Virus record (IMG/VR): IMGVR_UViG_3300005529_000008 | Location: 1 to 64,000 of that record | Strand: one strand, 5' to 3' | Source of the DNA: a virus | Length of the DNA stretch: 64,000 nt | In this document: piece by piece, positions 47,448 to 56,552 of the stretch | Layout: every line of letters starts with the position of its first letter | How positions within the stretch are numbered: position 1 is the stretch's first letter | The notes under the pieces: generated by a model | Seen by the model: the letters and a program-made list of their open reading frames with translations, nothing else | Told to the model about the DNA's origin: nothing | The model's database searches: none | Program-made: the position numbers and the translations under genes

Positions 47448-48434
47448 GTGATTGTGGAAGATAATGTGGATCTGAATCTTGCTACTCAGGATGACGGCCA
47501 GGGCAATGTTGGGGCCAATGACAACAACAATGGTGGGAGCGGCGACGGCTCTCAACAACAGCAATACTTTCTCGATATCAACGAACGAACGCGGTATAAG
47601 ACGGCAGATGACGCGAAGCGAGGCTACTCCCAGCTTCAAGAAAAAGTCACCTCCTTCTCGCCAATCGAGCGCACGTTAAAGCAGTACTATGGGGACAAGT
47701 TCACTCCCGAGGTGCTGTCGGCTCACTTGGCGGATTATGTGCGGCGTTTGGAAGCGGATAGCGCGAAAGAGGCCGAAGAAGCGAAGGCGAAGTTGTCGAA
47801 AGACGATGCTGCGCGCTTCGAAGGCAAGTCGGCGGAAGAGATTAAGCAGATTCGCGCCGCTGAGAAGTGGTTCCAGTCCGAGGCCGAACGCCTCGGGTAC
47901 GTGTCGAAAGACGCGTTGAAAAAGCTGGAAGATAAGCTCGCGAAGATCGAAAACGCGCCCGTTGAGCAGAGTAAGTCTGCGAACGACGCGATGACTTCCG
48001 CAGGGACAGCAGAGTTACAGAAGTGGCTGGGCGAGTCGAAGGTGGTGTTAAACGACACCGAGATGGCTCGACTTGGGAAGCGAATTGTCGCTTATATCGA
48101 TGGCGATGATGAGCTGACCCAGAAGTGGGTAGACGCCGCACAAAGCCGCAACAAGGCCGAGTGTTTCGCGTTGATTCGCGAGGCGGCGAATTTTGCGTTG
48201 CCTCTTGTAAAGTCGGGCGCGAAGCTTATCGATCCCGCTGCCACGCAACGTTCTGCTGTCGCAACGAAAACCAAGCTGATCGCAACCACGCCTAAGCCGC
48301 TGCCGAAACCCGGCGCCGGTAAGGAAGTGCAAGTTGAACCTCCCCCGCCCCGTCCGACACAACGCGGTCTGCGTAAGCCGAACCTGACCCAAGCAGCGAT
48401 GGCGTTGATGGAGGAGATGGAAGCGCAGGGGTAG
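47448..48434 (+). CDS. capsid scaffold-like protein
   Basis: A 328-residue acidic protein. GTG 47448 is preferred to an earlier TTG. N-terminus is disordered (Asn/Gly/Gln-rich), the centre a long helical Ala/Glu/Lys region (DSAKEAEEAKAKLSKDDAAR), the C-terminus basic-proline then a helix (ALMEEMEAQ), the usual design of phage scaffolds. It directly precedes the capsid gene. It would guide procapsid assembly. Confidence 0.75.
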   Translation: MIVEDNVDLNLATQDDGQGNVGANDNNNGGSGDGSQQQQYFLDINERTRYKTADDAKRGYSQLQEKVTSFSPIERTLKQYYGDKFTPEVLSAHLADYVRRLEADSAKEAEEAKAKLSKDDAARFEGKSAEEIKQIRAAEKWFQSEAERLGYVSKDALKKLEDKLAKIENAPVEQSKSANDAMTSAGTAELQKWLGESKVVLNDTEMARLGKRIVAYIDGDDELTQKWVDAAQSRNKAECFALIREAANFALPLVKSGAKLIDPAATQRSAVATKTKLIATTPKPLPKPGAGKEVQVEPPPPRPTQRGLRKPNLTQAAMALMEEMEAQG

Positions 48435-48478
48435 TGAGGTCGATCAGCGACACACGATTTTGGAAAAGGAAAACGACA

Positions 48479-49870
48479 ATGAGTAGCACATTTTATAGCA
48501 AGTTTTACAGTACGCACGTTGAGATTGATATCGCGAGTGGCGCGATTATGTCTCGTGATATCGTGCCGTATGAAGGGCCGTGGGAGGGCGCGATGGGGCT
48601 GGAAACGGCCACCGCGACCGCCATTCTGAAAACCGTGTATGAGGGAGATTTGAAAGAACAGATCAACCAAGATACCACGGCGTTGAAATATATCGTTGAC
48701 GGTGATATGACCGGGAAGAAATGGGAAGGCGCGAAGGTCGTGGTTGCGTTGCACACAAAGCGCAACTCCGGCGTGAAGGCGATCGCGCTCAACACTGGCC
48801 AGATCCCCCAAGCCGGCAACCAGGGTACGGCCAACGCAGAAATCAACATGAAGAAGTGGTTCGGGCATATCCAGCTCACCGCAGATATCATGGCGCAGGC
48901 CAAGACCAATAAGGGCGCGTTTGTCAACGCCCTCACGATGGAGCAGGAGGGGATGGTCAATGACATCTCCCGCCAGCGAAATCGCGGGTTGAATTATTTC
49001 GGCCAGGGTACGTTGGCGGTTGTATCGGCGGGCGCAAATTCCGCGACACAGGCCATTAAAGACCCCGGCAATGTGGTCGGTACGGTCAATCCCGAGCGTT
49101 TTATTAAGGTCGGAGATGTGATTGCTATTACCTCCAGCGACGGTACCGTGCTGCGCGGCGTTCAGACCGTGTTGTCGATTACCACGCCGAACGTCGTGTT
49201 CGATGCGGCAATTAACACCACCACCGGCGACTTGCTCTCGTTCGGTTCCAATAGCGTGGCCCCGGGTGAGTCGAGCTTCAATGCCGAGCCAATTGGACTG
49301 TTGGGTTTGATCGATTCCACCACCTACGTGTCGAATGCTTATACCATCGACCGCTCCTTGGCCGCGAATGCCTTCTGGCGCTCGAACGTTCTAACCAGCG
49401 TGGGAAGTTTGAATCCCGACTTACTCAACCGTGCTATTCAGAATAATCACGAAATCTCGGGGAAGAAGATCAAGAAAATGTACACGCACTATGGCGTGGC
49501 CCGCGAAATCTTGAAACTGACCGAGCAGGACAAGCGGTACAATGTTCAGCCCGGTAATAAAGGCTCGTCCTTCCAAGCCGGTCCCGAGGATGAGGAATTT
49601 GGATTTGGCGGGAAAGACGGCACCGCAGACCGCGACGCCCCCTACGGTACGCTATTCATGTTCCCCGAGGACGGGTATCTTGAGCGGTACGAGCTGGGCG
49701 AGAGCGGCTGGGCAGAGGAAGATGGGAATCTCTTCCTGCGCGCACAGTTCTACGACCAGTATGAGGCAAGGTATCGGTTGCGTGAGCAGTTTTTCAATTC
49801 GCGACCGAATGCTTTTACGAGGCTTGACGGGATCACGAATACTGTAAGTTCGGGCGCGTTCGGGCTGTAA
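48479..49870 (+). CDS. major capsid protein
   Basis: A 463-residue protein; ATG 48479 has AAAAGGAAAA upstream. HK97-fold features: long helix region INMKKWFGHIQLTADIMAQA, then EGMVNDISRQRNRGLNYFG (spine helix and loop), a Gly-rich middle, and a C-terminal A-domain with AREILKLTEQDKRYN and PYGTLFMFPEDGYLE. It follows the scaffold gene and is ended by a strong terminator, as expected for the most abundant product. The N-terminal block SGAIMSRDIVPYEGPWEG recurs in an internal protein (56821). Confidence 0.85.
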   Translation: MSSTFYSKFYSTHVEIDIASGAIMSRDIVPYEGPWEGAMGLETATATAILKTVYEGDLKEQINQDTTALKYIVDGDMTGKKWEGAKVVVALHTKRNSGVKAIALNTGQIPQAGNQGTANAEINMKKWFGHIQLTADIMAQAKTNKGAFVNALTMEQEGMVNDISRQRNRGLNYFGQGTLAVVSAGANSATQAIKDPGNVVGTVNPERFIKVGDVIAITSSDGTVLRGVQTVLSITTPNVVFDAAINTTTGDLLSFGSNSVAPGESSFNAEPIGLLGLIDSTTYVSNAYTIDRSLAANAFWRSNVLTSVGSLNPDLLNRAIQNNHEISGKKIKKMYTHYGVAREILKLTEQDKRYNVQPGNKGSSFQAGPEDEEFGFGGKDGTADRDAPYGTLFMFPEDGYLERYELGESGWAEEDGNLFLRAQFYDQYEARYRLREQFFNSRPNAFTRLDGITNTVSSGAFGL

Positions 49871-49891
49871 GGCTTGACGGGATCACGAATA
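49820..49891. repeat. 22-bp direct repeat around the capsid stop
   Basis: Identical 22-base segments at 49820-49841 (last coding part) and 49870-49891 (after the stop), offset by 50 bases, just before the terminator. Looks like a recent tandem duplication. Confidence 0.8.
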
Positions 49892-49895
49892 TTTT

Positions 49896-49922
49896 GGGCA
49901 CTTAGAAATAAGTGCCCTTTTT
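49896..49922 (+). terminator. Rho-independent terminator after capsid gene
   Basis: GGGCACTTA (49896-49904), loop GAAA, TAAGTGCCC (49909-49917), then TTTTT. A 9-bp stem with a stable tetraloop. Confidence 0.9.
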
Positions 49923-49954
49923 ATTTGCGCAAAGTAAATTTACGTGCCCCCGCT

Positions 49955-49970
49955 GATAAAATACAACTAG
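49955..49970 (+). promoter_or_regulatory. late promoter motif
   Basis: GA-TAAAATA-CAAC-TAG, 59 bases before the gene at 50029, directly after the capsid terminator. Confidence 0.75.
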
Positions 49971-49994
49971 GGGCGCAACTTGCGTCTCAATTCT

Positions 49995-50009
49995 GCGGGC
50001 TACTCCCGC
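49995..50009 (+). promoter_or_regulatory. leader hairpin, copy 2
   Basis: GCGGG-CTACT-CCCGC, identical to 47429-47443, in the leader of the C2H2 gene. Confidence 0.55.
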
Positions 50010-50028
50010 GTAAAATGGGGCGTGTGAG

Positions 50029-50535
50029 ATGGATGGAAAAATTGTCGCGTTGAGGCTTACCGATAATCCGAAGATTTTGGAAGTGTTGCGCGAGAGAGGC
50101 GCATTGAGGCCCGATCCCAATAATGAGGAGAAAGAGACTTACTGGGCCATGTTTAACGGGCGACCGTTCGGCTTCTGCGCCGGGAAAGTTATCAGTCTAC
50201 CGGAGAATGTGGCGACGTGTTTGCGCAATTTACAACCCCTTATGGGGGGCACGCCGACTAAGCGTAAGAATGCGTTGGGCGAAGATTACGTATATCGAAG
50301 CTCCTACGACGCCCAGTGGACGCCAGTATTGGACGTGGTGGAAAGCTGGGGCGTTGGTGACGAGGCTCCAAGCGTTAAGGCACTACGAAAGACCCAGTGC
50401 GGCGTGTGCGAGAAGTCATTCGCATCCGTACGAGAGCTGGCCGCGCATCTTAACGAACATATCGACGATGAGCAGGGTACGCCAGCCATCTCGAAATCCA
50501 ACGGTAAATCCCACCTTCTCGGAGCGCCAAAATAA
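50029..50535 (+). CDS. virion-region protein with C2H2 zinc finger
   Basis: A 168-residue protein. Near the C-terminus it has CGVCEKSFASVRELAAHLNE-H, a full C2H2 finger (C-x2-C-x12-H-x3-H). The rest is beta/alpha with VLRERGALRPDPN and MFNGRPFGF. C2H2 fingers are rare in phages; here it may serve capsid or DNA interaction. Stop overlaps the next start. Confidence 0.65.
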   Translation: MDGKIVALRLTDNPKILEVLRERGALRPDPNNEEKETYWAMFNGRPFGFCAGKVISLPENVATCLRNLQPLMGGTPTKRKNALGEDYVYRSSYDAQWTPVLDVVESWGVGDEAPSVKALRKTQCGVCEKSFASVRELAAHLNEHIDDEQGTPAISKSNGKSHLLGAPK

Positions 50536-51143
50536 TGCGTCCGCCACAGGGATTTCTTAACACGCTACAAATCATGGACGCCCTACTTGACTTGCGGTGG
50601 GGCGACTATGTTGGGAAGTGGGTGGTGGAACGCAAGGCCGTGACGCCCCCGCACGAGTTGGTGTGGTTGATACGGCGGCGTGAGAGAGAAGCGCAAGATA
50701 TTCGCGCAGGTCTCGCCACACCGCAAGACATACTTGACTTCGCGGGTTTGAATGAGGAAATTCTCTCTCTCCAGCGCGGGAAGCGGGTGATCGTATTCGC
50801 GGACCAGCTCACGCCGGAACTTTACAATAAACTCTGCTACTCCGATATCAAGCGATATGGCGGGTATTCGCGCTATGCCGATGCGATGCAGGCGAGGAAG
50901 GATGCGAAGAAGGCGGCGCGCGTGAAAGACCGGCGCGAGTTTCTGCGCGACCTGAATATCGAAGCGTTTGGCACGGAACATTCGCGGGGGATATATGATT
51001 TTCTTACTGATAAGCGCCGCACGGGGTTGATGGAGGACGTGAAGAGGGGATCGCGCACGTTACATGATGTGCTTGGCGTGAAACCTGGCGAGAAGCTTGT
51101 CGGACGTGGTGGAGATCGGCGCATTCAAGTTGTGGGAGGGTAA
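50535..51143 (+). CDS. hypothetical protein in head-tail region
   Basis: A 202-residue basic helical protein, start coupled to the upstream stop: DALLDLRWGDYVGKWVVERK, then QARKDAKKAARVKDRREFLR. Likely a head-completion or connector-type protein by position; no family recognised. Confidence 0.6.
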   Translation: MRPPQGFLNTLQIMDALLDLRWGDYVGKWVVERKAVTPPHELVWLIRRREREAQDIRAGLATPQDILDFAGLNEEILSLQRGKRVIVFADQLTPELYNKLCYSDIKRYGGYSRYADAMQARKDAKKAARVKDRREFLRDLNIEAFGTEHSRGIYDFLTDKRRTGLMEDVKRGSRTLHDVLGVKPGEKLVGRGGDRRIQVVGG

Positions 51144-51148
51144 ATTAC

Positions 51149-51859
51149 GTGGCCGTTCAATACTCCGAACTTCTCTCGCAAGTCCTGGCGCGTGTGTCGG
51201 GCAAGGGCAACGCATTCACGACCGATCAGTACCGTTCGTTTATCAACGAGGGTAAGGATGAGCTGTGGAAGGCTCTGGTTGCGACCACGGACGATTATTT
51301 TTTACAATCCACCGTCACCACGCCCTCGAACGCCGTCAATCTCTTCGCGCCGCTGTCATTAACGGTGCGCGAGTACGTCCTACCCGGCGACTGTCTTAAG
51401 CCTCGCTTTATCGAAGTGCTCGGCCCCGCTGGGTACGAGATGACCCAGTTTATATACCGCAAAATCCACCACCCCGACTTTCAAGACCAGCGGAATCTAT
51501 CCACGCAAAACGGGCCGCAGGGAGCGTCGGATGCGTTTCTCACCGCTGACGCGTATTATTACACGATTGTGGGAAAGAATACGTTGATGTTGGCGCGATA
51601 TCCCGAGGTCGCGTTCACGTTAAAAGTGTGGTACGTGCGCGCCCTACCGGATATGGATGTGGGAAGTTCGATCGACGAGACTGTGGTTCCGTTTAAGTCC
51701 GATATAGTGAACTTCGCGGTGAAGCGATGTGAGCTGGTCGCGGACGCGGACGGCTTCGCGGGGTGGTTAGAAAGTTGGAAGGCGAGTATCGTGGAGACGG
51801 TGCAAGCGGCGGGGCCGCGTAGCGAGGGGGCGATTTTTGTACAGGATGCGGAATATTAA
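51149..51859 (+). CDS. head-tail adaptor protein
   Basis: A 236-residue protein: LLSQVLARVSGKGNAFTTDQ, helical start, then a long beta stretch with VKVWYVRALPDMD-like strands and a C-terminal helix with RSEGAIF. The size and layout fit podovirus tail tubular A / gp4-like adaptors that dock below the portal. GTG start at 51149. Confidence 0.6.
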   Translation: MAVQYSELLSQVLARVSGKGNAFTTDQYRSFINEGKDELWKALVATTDDYFLQSTVTTPSNAVNLFAPLSLTVREYVLPGDCLKPRFIEVLGPAGYEMTQFIYRKIHHPDFQDQRNLSTQNGPQGASDAFLTADAYYYTIVGKNTLMLARYPEVAFTLKVWYVRALPDMDVGSSIDETVVPFKSDIVNFAVKRCELVADADGFAGWLESWKASIVETVQAAGPRSEGAIFVQDAEY

Positions 51860-51862
51860 ATT

Positions 51863-52204
51863 TTACTTAAAAAGACTCTCTACTCTTTTAATCGCCTCGT
51901 CCCGTCTCTCATAACTTTCGCGTGTCGTTGGAGAAGTTTCTATCGAAAACACGCTCCAAGTATCGCCCTCGCCACAATTAAAAACATGCGCGACTTCACG
52001 GTGAGATTGGTCTTCGATATAGAAATCTTCCTCGCCCGAAGTACACACTCTCTGTGTTTTCCAATGATAAGTTTTTAGTGCTTTTGGCGGGCAAAATCGC
52101 GCCGCTATTTCATTCCAAGGTTGATAGCGTATTGTGAGAATTACTATAACAATAATTAAAATCGTTCTCAACGGAAATCGTGATTTTTCAAACGCCGTTT
52201 TCAT
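51863..52204 (-). CDS. minus-strand membrane protein
   Basis: A 113-residue protein from ATG 52204 with one membrane helix (residues 13-30, TILIIVIVILTI) and an extracellular or periplasmic part with four cysteines. Partner gene of the dCMP deaminase on the same insert; function unknown. Confidence 0.6.
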   Translation of the reverse strand: MKTAFEKSRFPLRTILIIVIVILTIRYQPWNEIAARFCPPKALKTYHWKTQRVCTSGEEDFYIEDQSHREVAHVFNCGEGDTWSVFSIETSPTTRESYERRDEAIKRVESLFK

Positions 52205-52206
52205 AA

Positions 52207-52665
52207 TTATTTCGCTTCTCCAATACTTCCTTCGAGAAAAATAACTTTTACTTTCGCTTCGAATAACATCACTCCAACCACGGTAAAATCCGCGCCCCAT
52301 TTCGGGTCGTTGAAATCCGGTTTGAATGCGACGAGTGTTTTAATCCCGCTTTGGATTAAGGCTCGTGCGCAATCGGCGCATGGATACCAGGGGATATATG
52401 CGGCACAGCCTTCTAGCGATACACCAATTCGTGCGGCGTTATAAATCGCATTCCGTTCTGCGTGTTCTGTCCAAGCGTATTTATCGGGACGTTGGTTGCG
52501 TAAGGCTACACTGTCATTACAACCTCTTGGAAAACCATTAAATCCAGTTGTTCGAATCTCCCCTGCGCTCCCAACGATCACACAACCGGTTTTTCGCGAG
52601 GCGTCTTTGCTCCATTGTGAAATATGTACCGCGAGATCCATGAATCTTTTGTGCCAGTCGGCCAT
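52207..52665 (-). CDS. dCMP deaminase
   Basis: A 152-residue enzyme of the ComE/dCMP deaminase family. The zinc site is clear: TEHAERNAI (H-A-E) and PWYPCADCA (P-C-x2-C). FNGFPRGCND is the family substrate loop. It makes dUMP for thymidylate synthesis. AGGAGG precedes the ATG. It lies on the minus strand within the late region, so it has its own control. Confidence 0.88.
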   Translation of the reverse strand: MADWHKRFMDLAVHISQWSKDASRKTGCVIVGSAGEIRTTGFNGFPRGCNDSVALRNQRPDKYAWTEHAERNAIYNAARIGVSLEGCAAYIPWYPCADCARALIQSGIKTLVAFKPDFNDPKWGADFTVVGVMLFEAKVKVIFLEGSIGEAK

Positions 52666-52676
52666 AACTTCCTCCT

Positions 52677-52692
52677 AGTAAAATAAGTATAG
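52677..52692 (+). promoter_or_regulatory. late promoter motif
   Basis: AG-TAAAATA-AGTA-TAG, 9 bases before the ATG of the nozzle protein; near-leaderless. Confidence 0.6.
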
Positions 52693-52700
52693 ACACAACT

Positions 52701-54920
52701 ATGCCAAAAAAGCAAGCTAGCTCGAAAGAAACTTCCGGCACGTTTAACCTGTCCACGGCCTCTGAAAATACTTATGCCGGCCAAGACGCACAGGAAGCGG
52801 CTGGAGCGCGGCGTGTATTGTCGATGATCCCCAAAATCTCCGGCGAGATGGTGCGCGAGTTGGGACAGGCGAAGTATTTACCGACGCAGCTTCCCACGAA
52901 AATCGGCGCGTTGATGGATTATCCGTACAACGATTCTAACGGTGTGCGCCAGTCTGTGCGCTTCGCCGTCGCCACGTCCGATAATATCGTGTTTGCGTTA
53001 TATAAAGAAGTCGCCGGTGCGTGGGTTGTGCAGACCCTTCCGCTCAATAACGGGCTAACTTCGAATGCGCCATTTAACGACTTCCCCCAGTTCGTAGTAT
53101 TGAATAATCTTCTCCATATCACAGACGGCACCACGTCTTGGATCTACGACGGGCCGAACGCCCAGTTCGTAATTGAAGGCTTCATCATCCCGCCCGTCCC
53201 GCCGAATATTGAAAATACGGGATTTGCGGGCACGTTTAGTTGCTCGGTGGGACGTTTCTACTGGATCACCTACGCCGACCATACCGTGGGTCGCGTGCAT
53301 GAATCCAGCTCGTCGCCTATTTCCACTTCGCCTGTCAACTCCCAAGGCTCCACCGGCCCCGTGGCGAATAAGTCAATTCAAGTACAAGCGTGTCGCACGC
53401 TCGTTACCACCACGATAGGTCTCACCGCGATCACCACTGGCGCAGGCGGATTCTTCCCCCAATTCGTGGGGATGAATTTGTATATCGGCGCGGTAAATTA
53501 CGGTCGTATTGCCACATTTACCGATTCCGCACATATGATACTCGATACTCCCGCGCCTGCAAGTAACGCCGGGGTAAATTGCATCATCGCCCCGCCCCGC
53601 GCCACGCATATTCATTTCTACTGTTCTGAGACCGATGGATCGCGGTTGGGTAAGTTTCTCACCAGTATCTCGGTGCTTGATCCGAACGACTTTATAATGG
53701 ACCAGGTTCCGTTTATTACTGATCCCACGAGTACGATTTCAACAGTGGATCGCCCAATCCGCAACGACCCTCCTGCGCCCAGTAAAATCGCGGAAGTCCA
53801 TAAATATCGCATCTTCCGGCGTCGCGAGGCCAAGCCAAATTTCTTCCACTTTTCGGGAAACGAAGAAATCTCGGCGGGGAACGGGAACGGCAGTCCTCAA
53901 GAATCCTACCCTGGCGCGGCAGGCACGGTTACGATGTCCGATATCGTGGATGAACAATCTTACCCACAATCTGCCAATCGTCTTCGCGGCTTGAAATCCC
54001 ACGCCGACGCGCTATGGCTCGGCACGGAAAAAGGAATCGTGCCGTTATACGGTAATTCGATCGATGACTTCGGTCTAATGCAAGTCGTGACAATTACGGG
54101 CGGCGTAATATCGCGGTGGGGGATGGAGACGACGCCGCACGGGTTGACGATTTTCGGGTACGATCGTCTATTGAAGCTCTACCCGCCCATTTCACCAATT
54201 TACTCCATACTCCCCCAAGATCTCAATGTCACCGACCAACTTCTCGAAATTGGTCGCCCGATGCGCAAGAAATTTCTCACGATTAAGAATGTGGACCAGG
54301 ACAATGTGCGCACGCTTCATTACCAGTACAACGAACGCGACTGGTTGGTGGTGTGTTACCAAGACAATACCTCAACCTACCACACTTACATCTACGACTT
54401 TGCGATCAAAGGGTGGTTCGAGTCGCAGCGCGGTTTTGCGAGCGTGGCGGTTTTCGAACCGATAGCCGGTAATGTCATTCTTGTCGGGGGCGGCACAGAC
54501 GGCTTTGTGTACGTTATTGACGATCTCTCCGGCACATTCTCCAATGCGACTTGTCCCGCCGCGATATTTCGACCCGCGCTTATCAACTTCGGTCGCCCTG
54601 ATATTATGCACCAGCTTTATTCGTTGGAGTATGAGTTAACGAACGATGCTCTCTCAGCAGACGTAACGGTGAATTTCTACCTTGACCCGCAAGACGCCGA
54701 TAATCCTGGTGCACCGTTCGGCCCGTTGAATTTTGCGAAAGTCCCAAATAGTGCTGCGCGATATCGTGCGTACTTCGCCGCGACGGACGGCGTAGTGGGA
54801 ACATTGTGTAAGCGTGCGCTCATCGAATTTCAAATCGCATCTTCCACAAACACCGGGGGTTTCCGTGGTATTATGCTTAAAGCGTGGCCGGTGGATGCAG
54901 AAGTGAATCAGGCGGGTTAG
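52701..54920 (+). CDS. tail nozzle/stabilisation-type protein
   Basis: A 739-residue protein made of many beta repeats (WIYDGPNAQFVIEGFIIPP, ALWLGTEKGIVPLYG, GWFESQRGFASVAVFEPIAG, NVILVGGGTDGFVYVID). The beta-propeller-like WYV repeats and size match podovirus nozzle or packaged-DNA-stabilisation proteins (tail tubular B / gp10 type). It closes the portal channel and may bind tail spikes. No catalytic site seen. Confidence 0.65.
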   Translation: MPKKQASSKETSGTFNLSTASENTYAGQDAQEAAGARRVLSMIPKISGEMVRELGQAKYLPTQLPTKIGALMDYPYNDSNGVRQSVRFAVATSDNIVFALYKEVAGAWVVQTLPLNNGLTSNAPFNDFPQFVVLNNLLHITDGTTSWIYDGPNAQFVIEGFIIPPVPPNIENTGFAGTFSCSVGRFYWITYADHTVGRVHESSSSPISTSPVNSQGSTGPVANKSIQVQACRTLVTTTIGLTAITTGAGGFFPQFVGMNLYIGAVNYGRIATFTDSAHMILDTPAPASNAGVNCIIAPPRATHIHFYCSETDGSRLGKFLTSISVLDPNDFIMDQVPFITDPTSTISTVDRPIRNDPPAPSKIAEVHKYRIFRRREAKPNFFHFSGNEEISAGNGNGSPQESYPGAAGTVTMSDIVDEQSYPQSANRLRGLKSHADALWLGTEKGIVPLYGNSIDDFGLMQVVTITGGVISRWGMETTPHGLTIFGYDRLLKLYPPISPIYSILPQDLNVTDQLLEIGRPMRKKFLTIKNVDQDNVRTLHYQYNERDWLVVCYQDNTSTYHTYIYDFAIKGWFESQRGFASVAVFEPIAGNVILVGGGTDGFVYVIDDLSGTFSNATCPAAIFRPALINFGRPDIMHQLYSLEYELTNDALSADVTVNFYLDPQDADNPGAPFGPLNFAKVPNSAARYRAYFAATDGVVGTLCKRALIEFQIASSTNTGGFRGIMLKAWPVDAEVNQAG

Positions 54921-55434
54921 TGCGGCGTTCGGCCATACAGATTGTGTCATTATGGTCGGAGCCATGCGCTACAAGCAAGATTTCTTCAATTTCAAATTTA
55001 TATTTCTTGCCCATCCCATTCGTGTTCCACCCGAAGAATAGCGCAACTCCCGTTTCGTTTAAAAGCCGGTCGATTTGAACTTTCATATCGCCGCGAATCT
55101 TGCCGAGCGCATCACCCTGTTTCATTTTCACGCCGATTCCGTCGTAGCATTCTTTGACTTGACGCGGAGAATACGGCGGGTCGATTATTACGAGATCGGC
55201 TTTGCCTTCCATGTCGGTATCGGCAAGTTTCTTCATAAACTCCGTCGCGTCCATGTGATATTGTGCGGCGGTATTTGGGTTGAGGTCGTTTGTAAATGTT
55301 GCGCCGTTGAAATTACGCGCGAAAGGGTCAACGGAAATTGGGCACTTCGCAAGATACTTTTCAACGAACGCCCGGATTGGCGGGATGGAAAAGGTTTCGG
55401 AATTTGGCATCGACCAGACGCGAGAGATTATCAT
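54877..55434 (-). CDS. DNA adenine N6-methyltransferase
   Basis: A 185-residue enzyme from ATG 55434. ISRVWSMPNSETFSIPPI is a family start; VDPFARN (motif I-like), and VIIDPPYSPRQVKECY (motif IV DPPY). Phage enzymes of this kind protect DNA against restriction. Minus strand, its end overlaps the end of the nozzle gene by 44 bases. Confidence 0.85.
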   Translation of the reverse strand: MIISRVWSMPNSETFSIPPIRAFVEKYLAKCPISVDPFARNFNGATFTNDLNPNTAAQYHMDATEFMKKLADTDMEGKADLVIIDPPYSPRQVKECYDGIGVKMKQGDALGKIRGDMKVQIDRLLNETGVALFFGWNTNGMGKKYKFEIEEILLVAHGSDHNDTICMAERRTNPPDSLLHPPATL

Positions 55435-55458
55435 GCCTTGCACTCTACCACACTCTCC

Positions 55459-55474
55459 TATAAAATACAACTAG
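55459..55474 (+). promoter_or_regulatory. late promoter motif
   Basis: TA-TAAAATA-CAAC-TAG, 10 bases before the TTG start at 55485; its core and downstream half are identical to those of the motif at 49955. Confidence 0.75.
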
Positions 55475-55484
55475 GCGGTGAAAT

Positions 55485-56000
55485 TTGGCCCAACGCACAA
55501 TTCCCACGATCAGTACGATTCCTCAACTGGCACAGTGGCAAGCCGGCCTGCGCGCCAACATCATGCGCGTTCTGGCGCCACCCGTGCCCGCCAATTTATC
55601 TGTGACCTCAAAACAGGGTGGGAACTATGTCACATGGTCCACGGTAAAAGGCGCGGATGGGTTCGAGTTGGACGTGTCGGAAAACGGCGATATGTCCAAT
55701 GTGCTCTCAACAGTCGCGTTGCCGTCGTCGCAAAATACTGCATATTTCGACACCGTGCCAGTGCAAGGTGGTTCGACACCGAAGACCCGCTATTACCGGG
55801 TACGCGCGACGGCGGGTACTGTGCAAAATCCCCACAACGTTAAAGGCGTATCAAGTTCGGTAGTATCTTCCACCGCCATCGCACCGAACGACACCGTAAC
55901 CGCCTCCGTCACCACTACCGACAATTCGAATCGTGACAAGATAAATATCGGGGCTGGAGGAGGCGCGTATCGAGAGCCATCTTTTGTTGACTTACCATAG
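55485..56000 (+). CDS. fibronectin-type-III-like virion protein
   Basis: A 171-residue protein, TTG start. PPVPANLSVTSKQGGNYVTW, then KGADGFELDVSENGD and RYYRVRATAG, the strand pattern of an FnIII domain, common on phage tails for carbohydrate or cell binding. A short helical region precedes it; the end is Gly-rich. Confidence 0.7.
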   Translation: MAQRTIPTISTIPQLAQWQAGLRANIMRVLAPPVPANLSVTSKQGGNYVTWSTVKGADGFELDVSENGDMSNVLSTVALPSSQNTAYFDTVPVQGGSTPKTRYYRVRATAGTVQNPHNVKGVSSSVVSSTAIAPNDTVTASVTTTDNSNRDKINIGAGGGAYREPSFVDLP

Positions 56001-56021
56001 TTTTTACGATATACTGCACGT

Positions 56022-56552
56022 ATGAAAAAAGTCTTCACCCGCCCCCTCACGCCCGCCGATGTTCGACAACTAGATGCGTGGAGGAGAAATTTTTTGAGTG
56101 CGGACCTCGAACTGCCGCACGATTTCGACGCGCCGGGTGTAAAGACCGTGGGACTACACGAGAACCATAAACTCTTCGGTTCACTCACCGGGACGCGGGC
56201 GATAGTGCTTGATCCCTTCATTCATGATCCCTCGTATGATGAGCAACAAGGCGCGAAGTTGATTTACGGTCTTGTGAAAGCCGACGCGATTCTTACGCAG
56301 TGGGGGCAGGAGGGTGGCGCGGTGGATTCGTATATCGCAATTCCCCGGAGCATGGAAGCTTACGTGCGGCTTCTTGATCATTACGGTTATAAACCGACTT
56401 GTGAAGGGTGCGTGATACTCCGTCGCCCCCTCGCTCCCGAAACCGTGCCGTTGCTTGGCGCGGAACGCGATGCCGCGCAACGTGCTACAAACTCGGCCAC
56501 GACTTCCAAGGTTTCTGGCGAGGCACCAAACGATATCGCCAGCGACGTTTAA
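56022..56552 (+). CDS. GNAT-like protein of virion region
   Basis: A 176-residue protein. No ribosome site; TATACT ends 6 bases before the ATG, suggesting a leaderless mRNA. RQLDAWRRNFLSADLELPHD and LLDHYGYKPTCEGCVILRR resemble the acyltransferase-like protein found in many podovirus internal-protein operons. Acetyl-CoA motif is weak, so enzyme activity is doubtful. Confidence 0.6.
   Translation: MKKVFTRPLTPADVRQLDAWRRNFLSADLELPHDFDAPGVKTVGLHENHKLFGSLTGTRAIVLDPFIHDPSYDEQQGAKLIYGLVKADAILTQWGQEGGAVDSYIAIPRSMEAYVRLLDHYGYKPTCEGCVILRRPLAPETVPLLGAERDAAQRATNSATTSKVSGEAPNDIASDV

Noticed and set aside
48092-48868. 258-codon minus-strand frame across scaffold and capsid starts
   Set aside because: Antisense of two recognised genes, no ribosome site, low-complexity composition.
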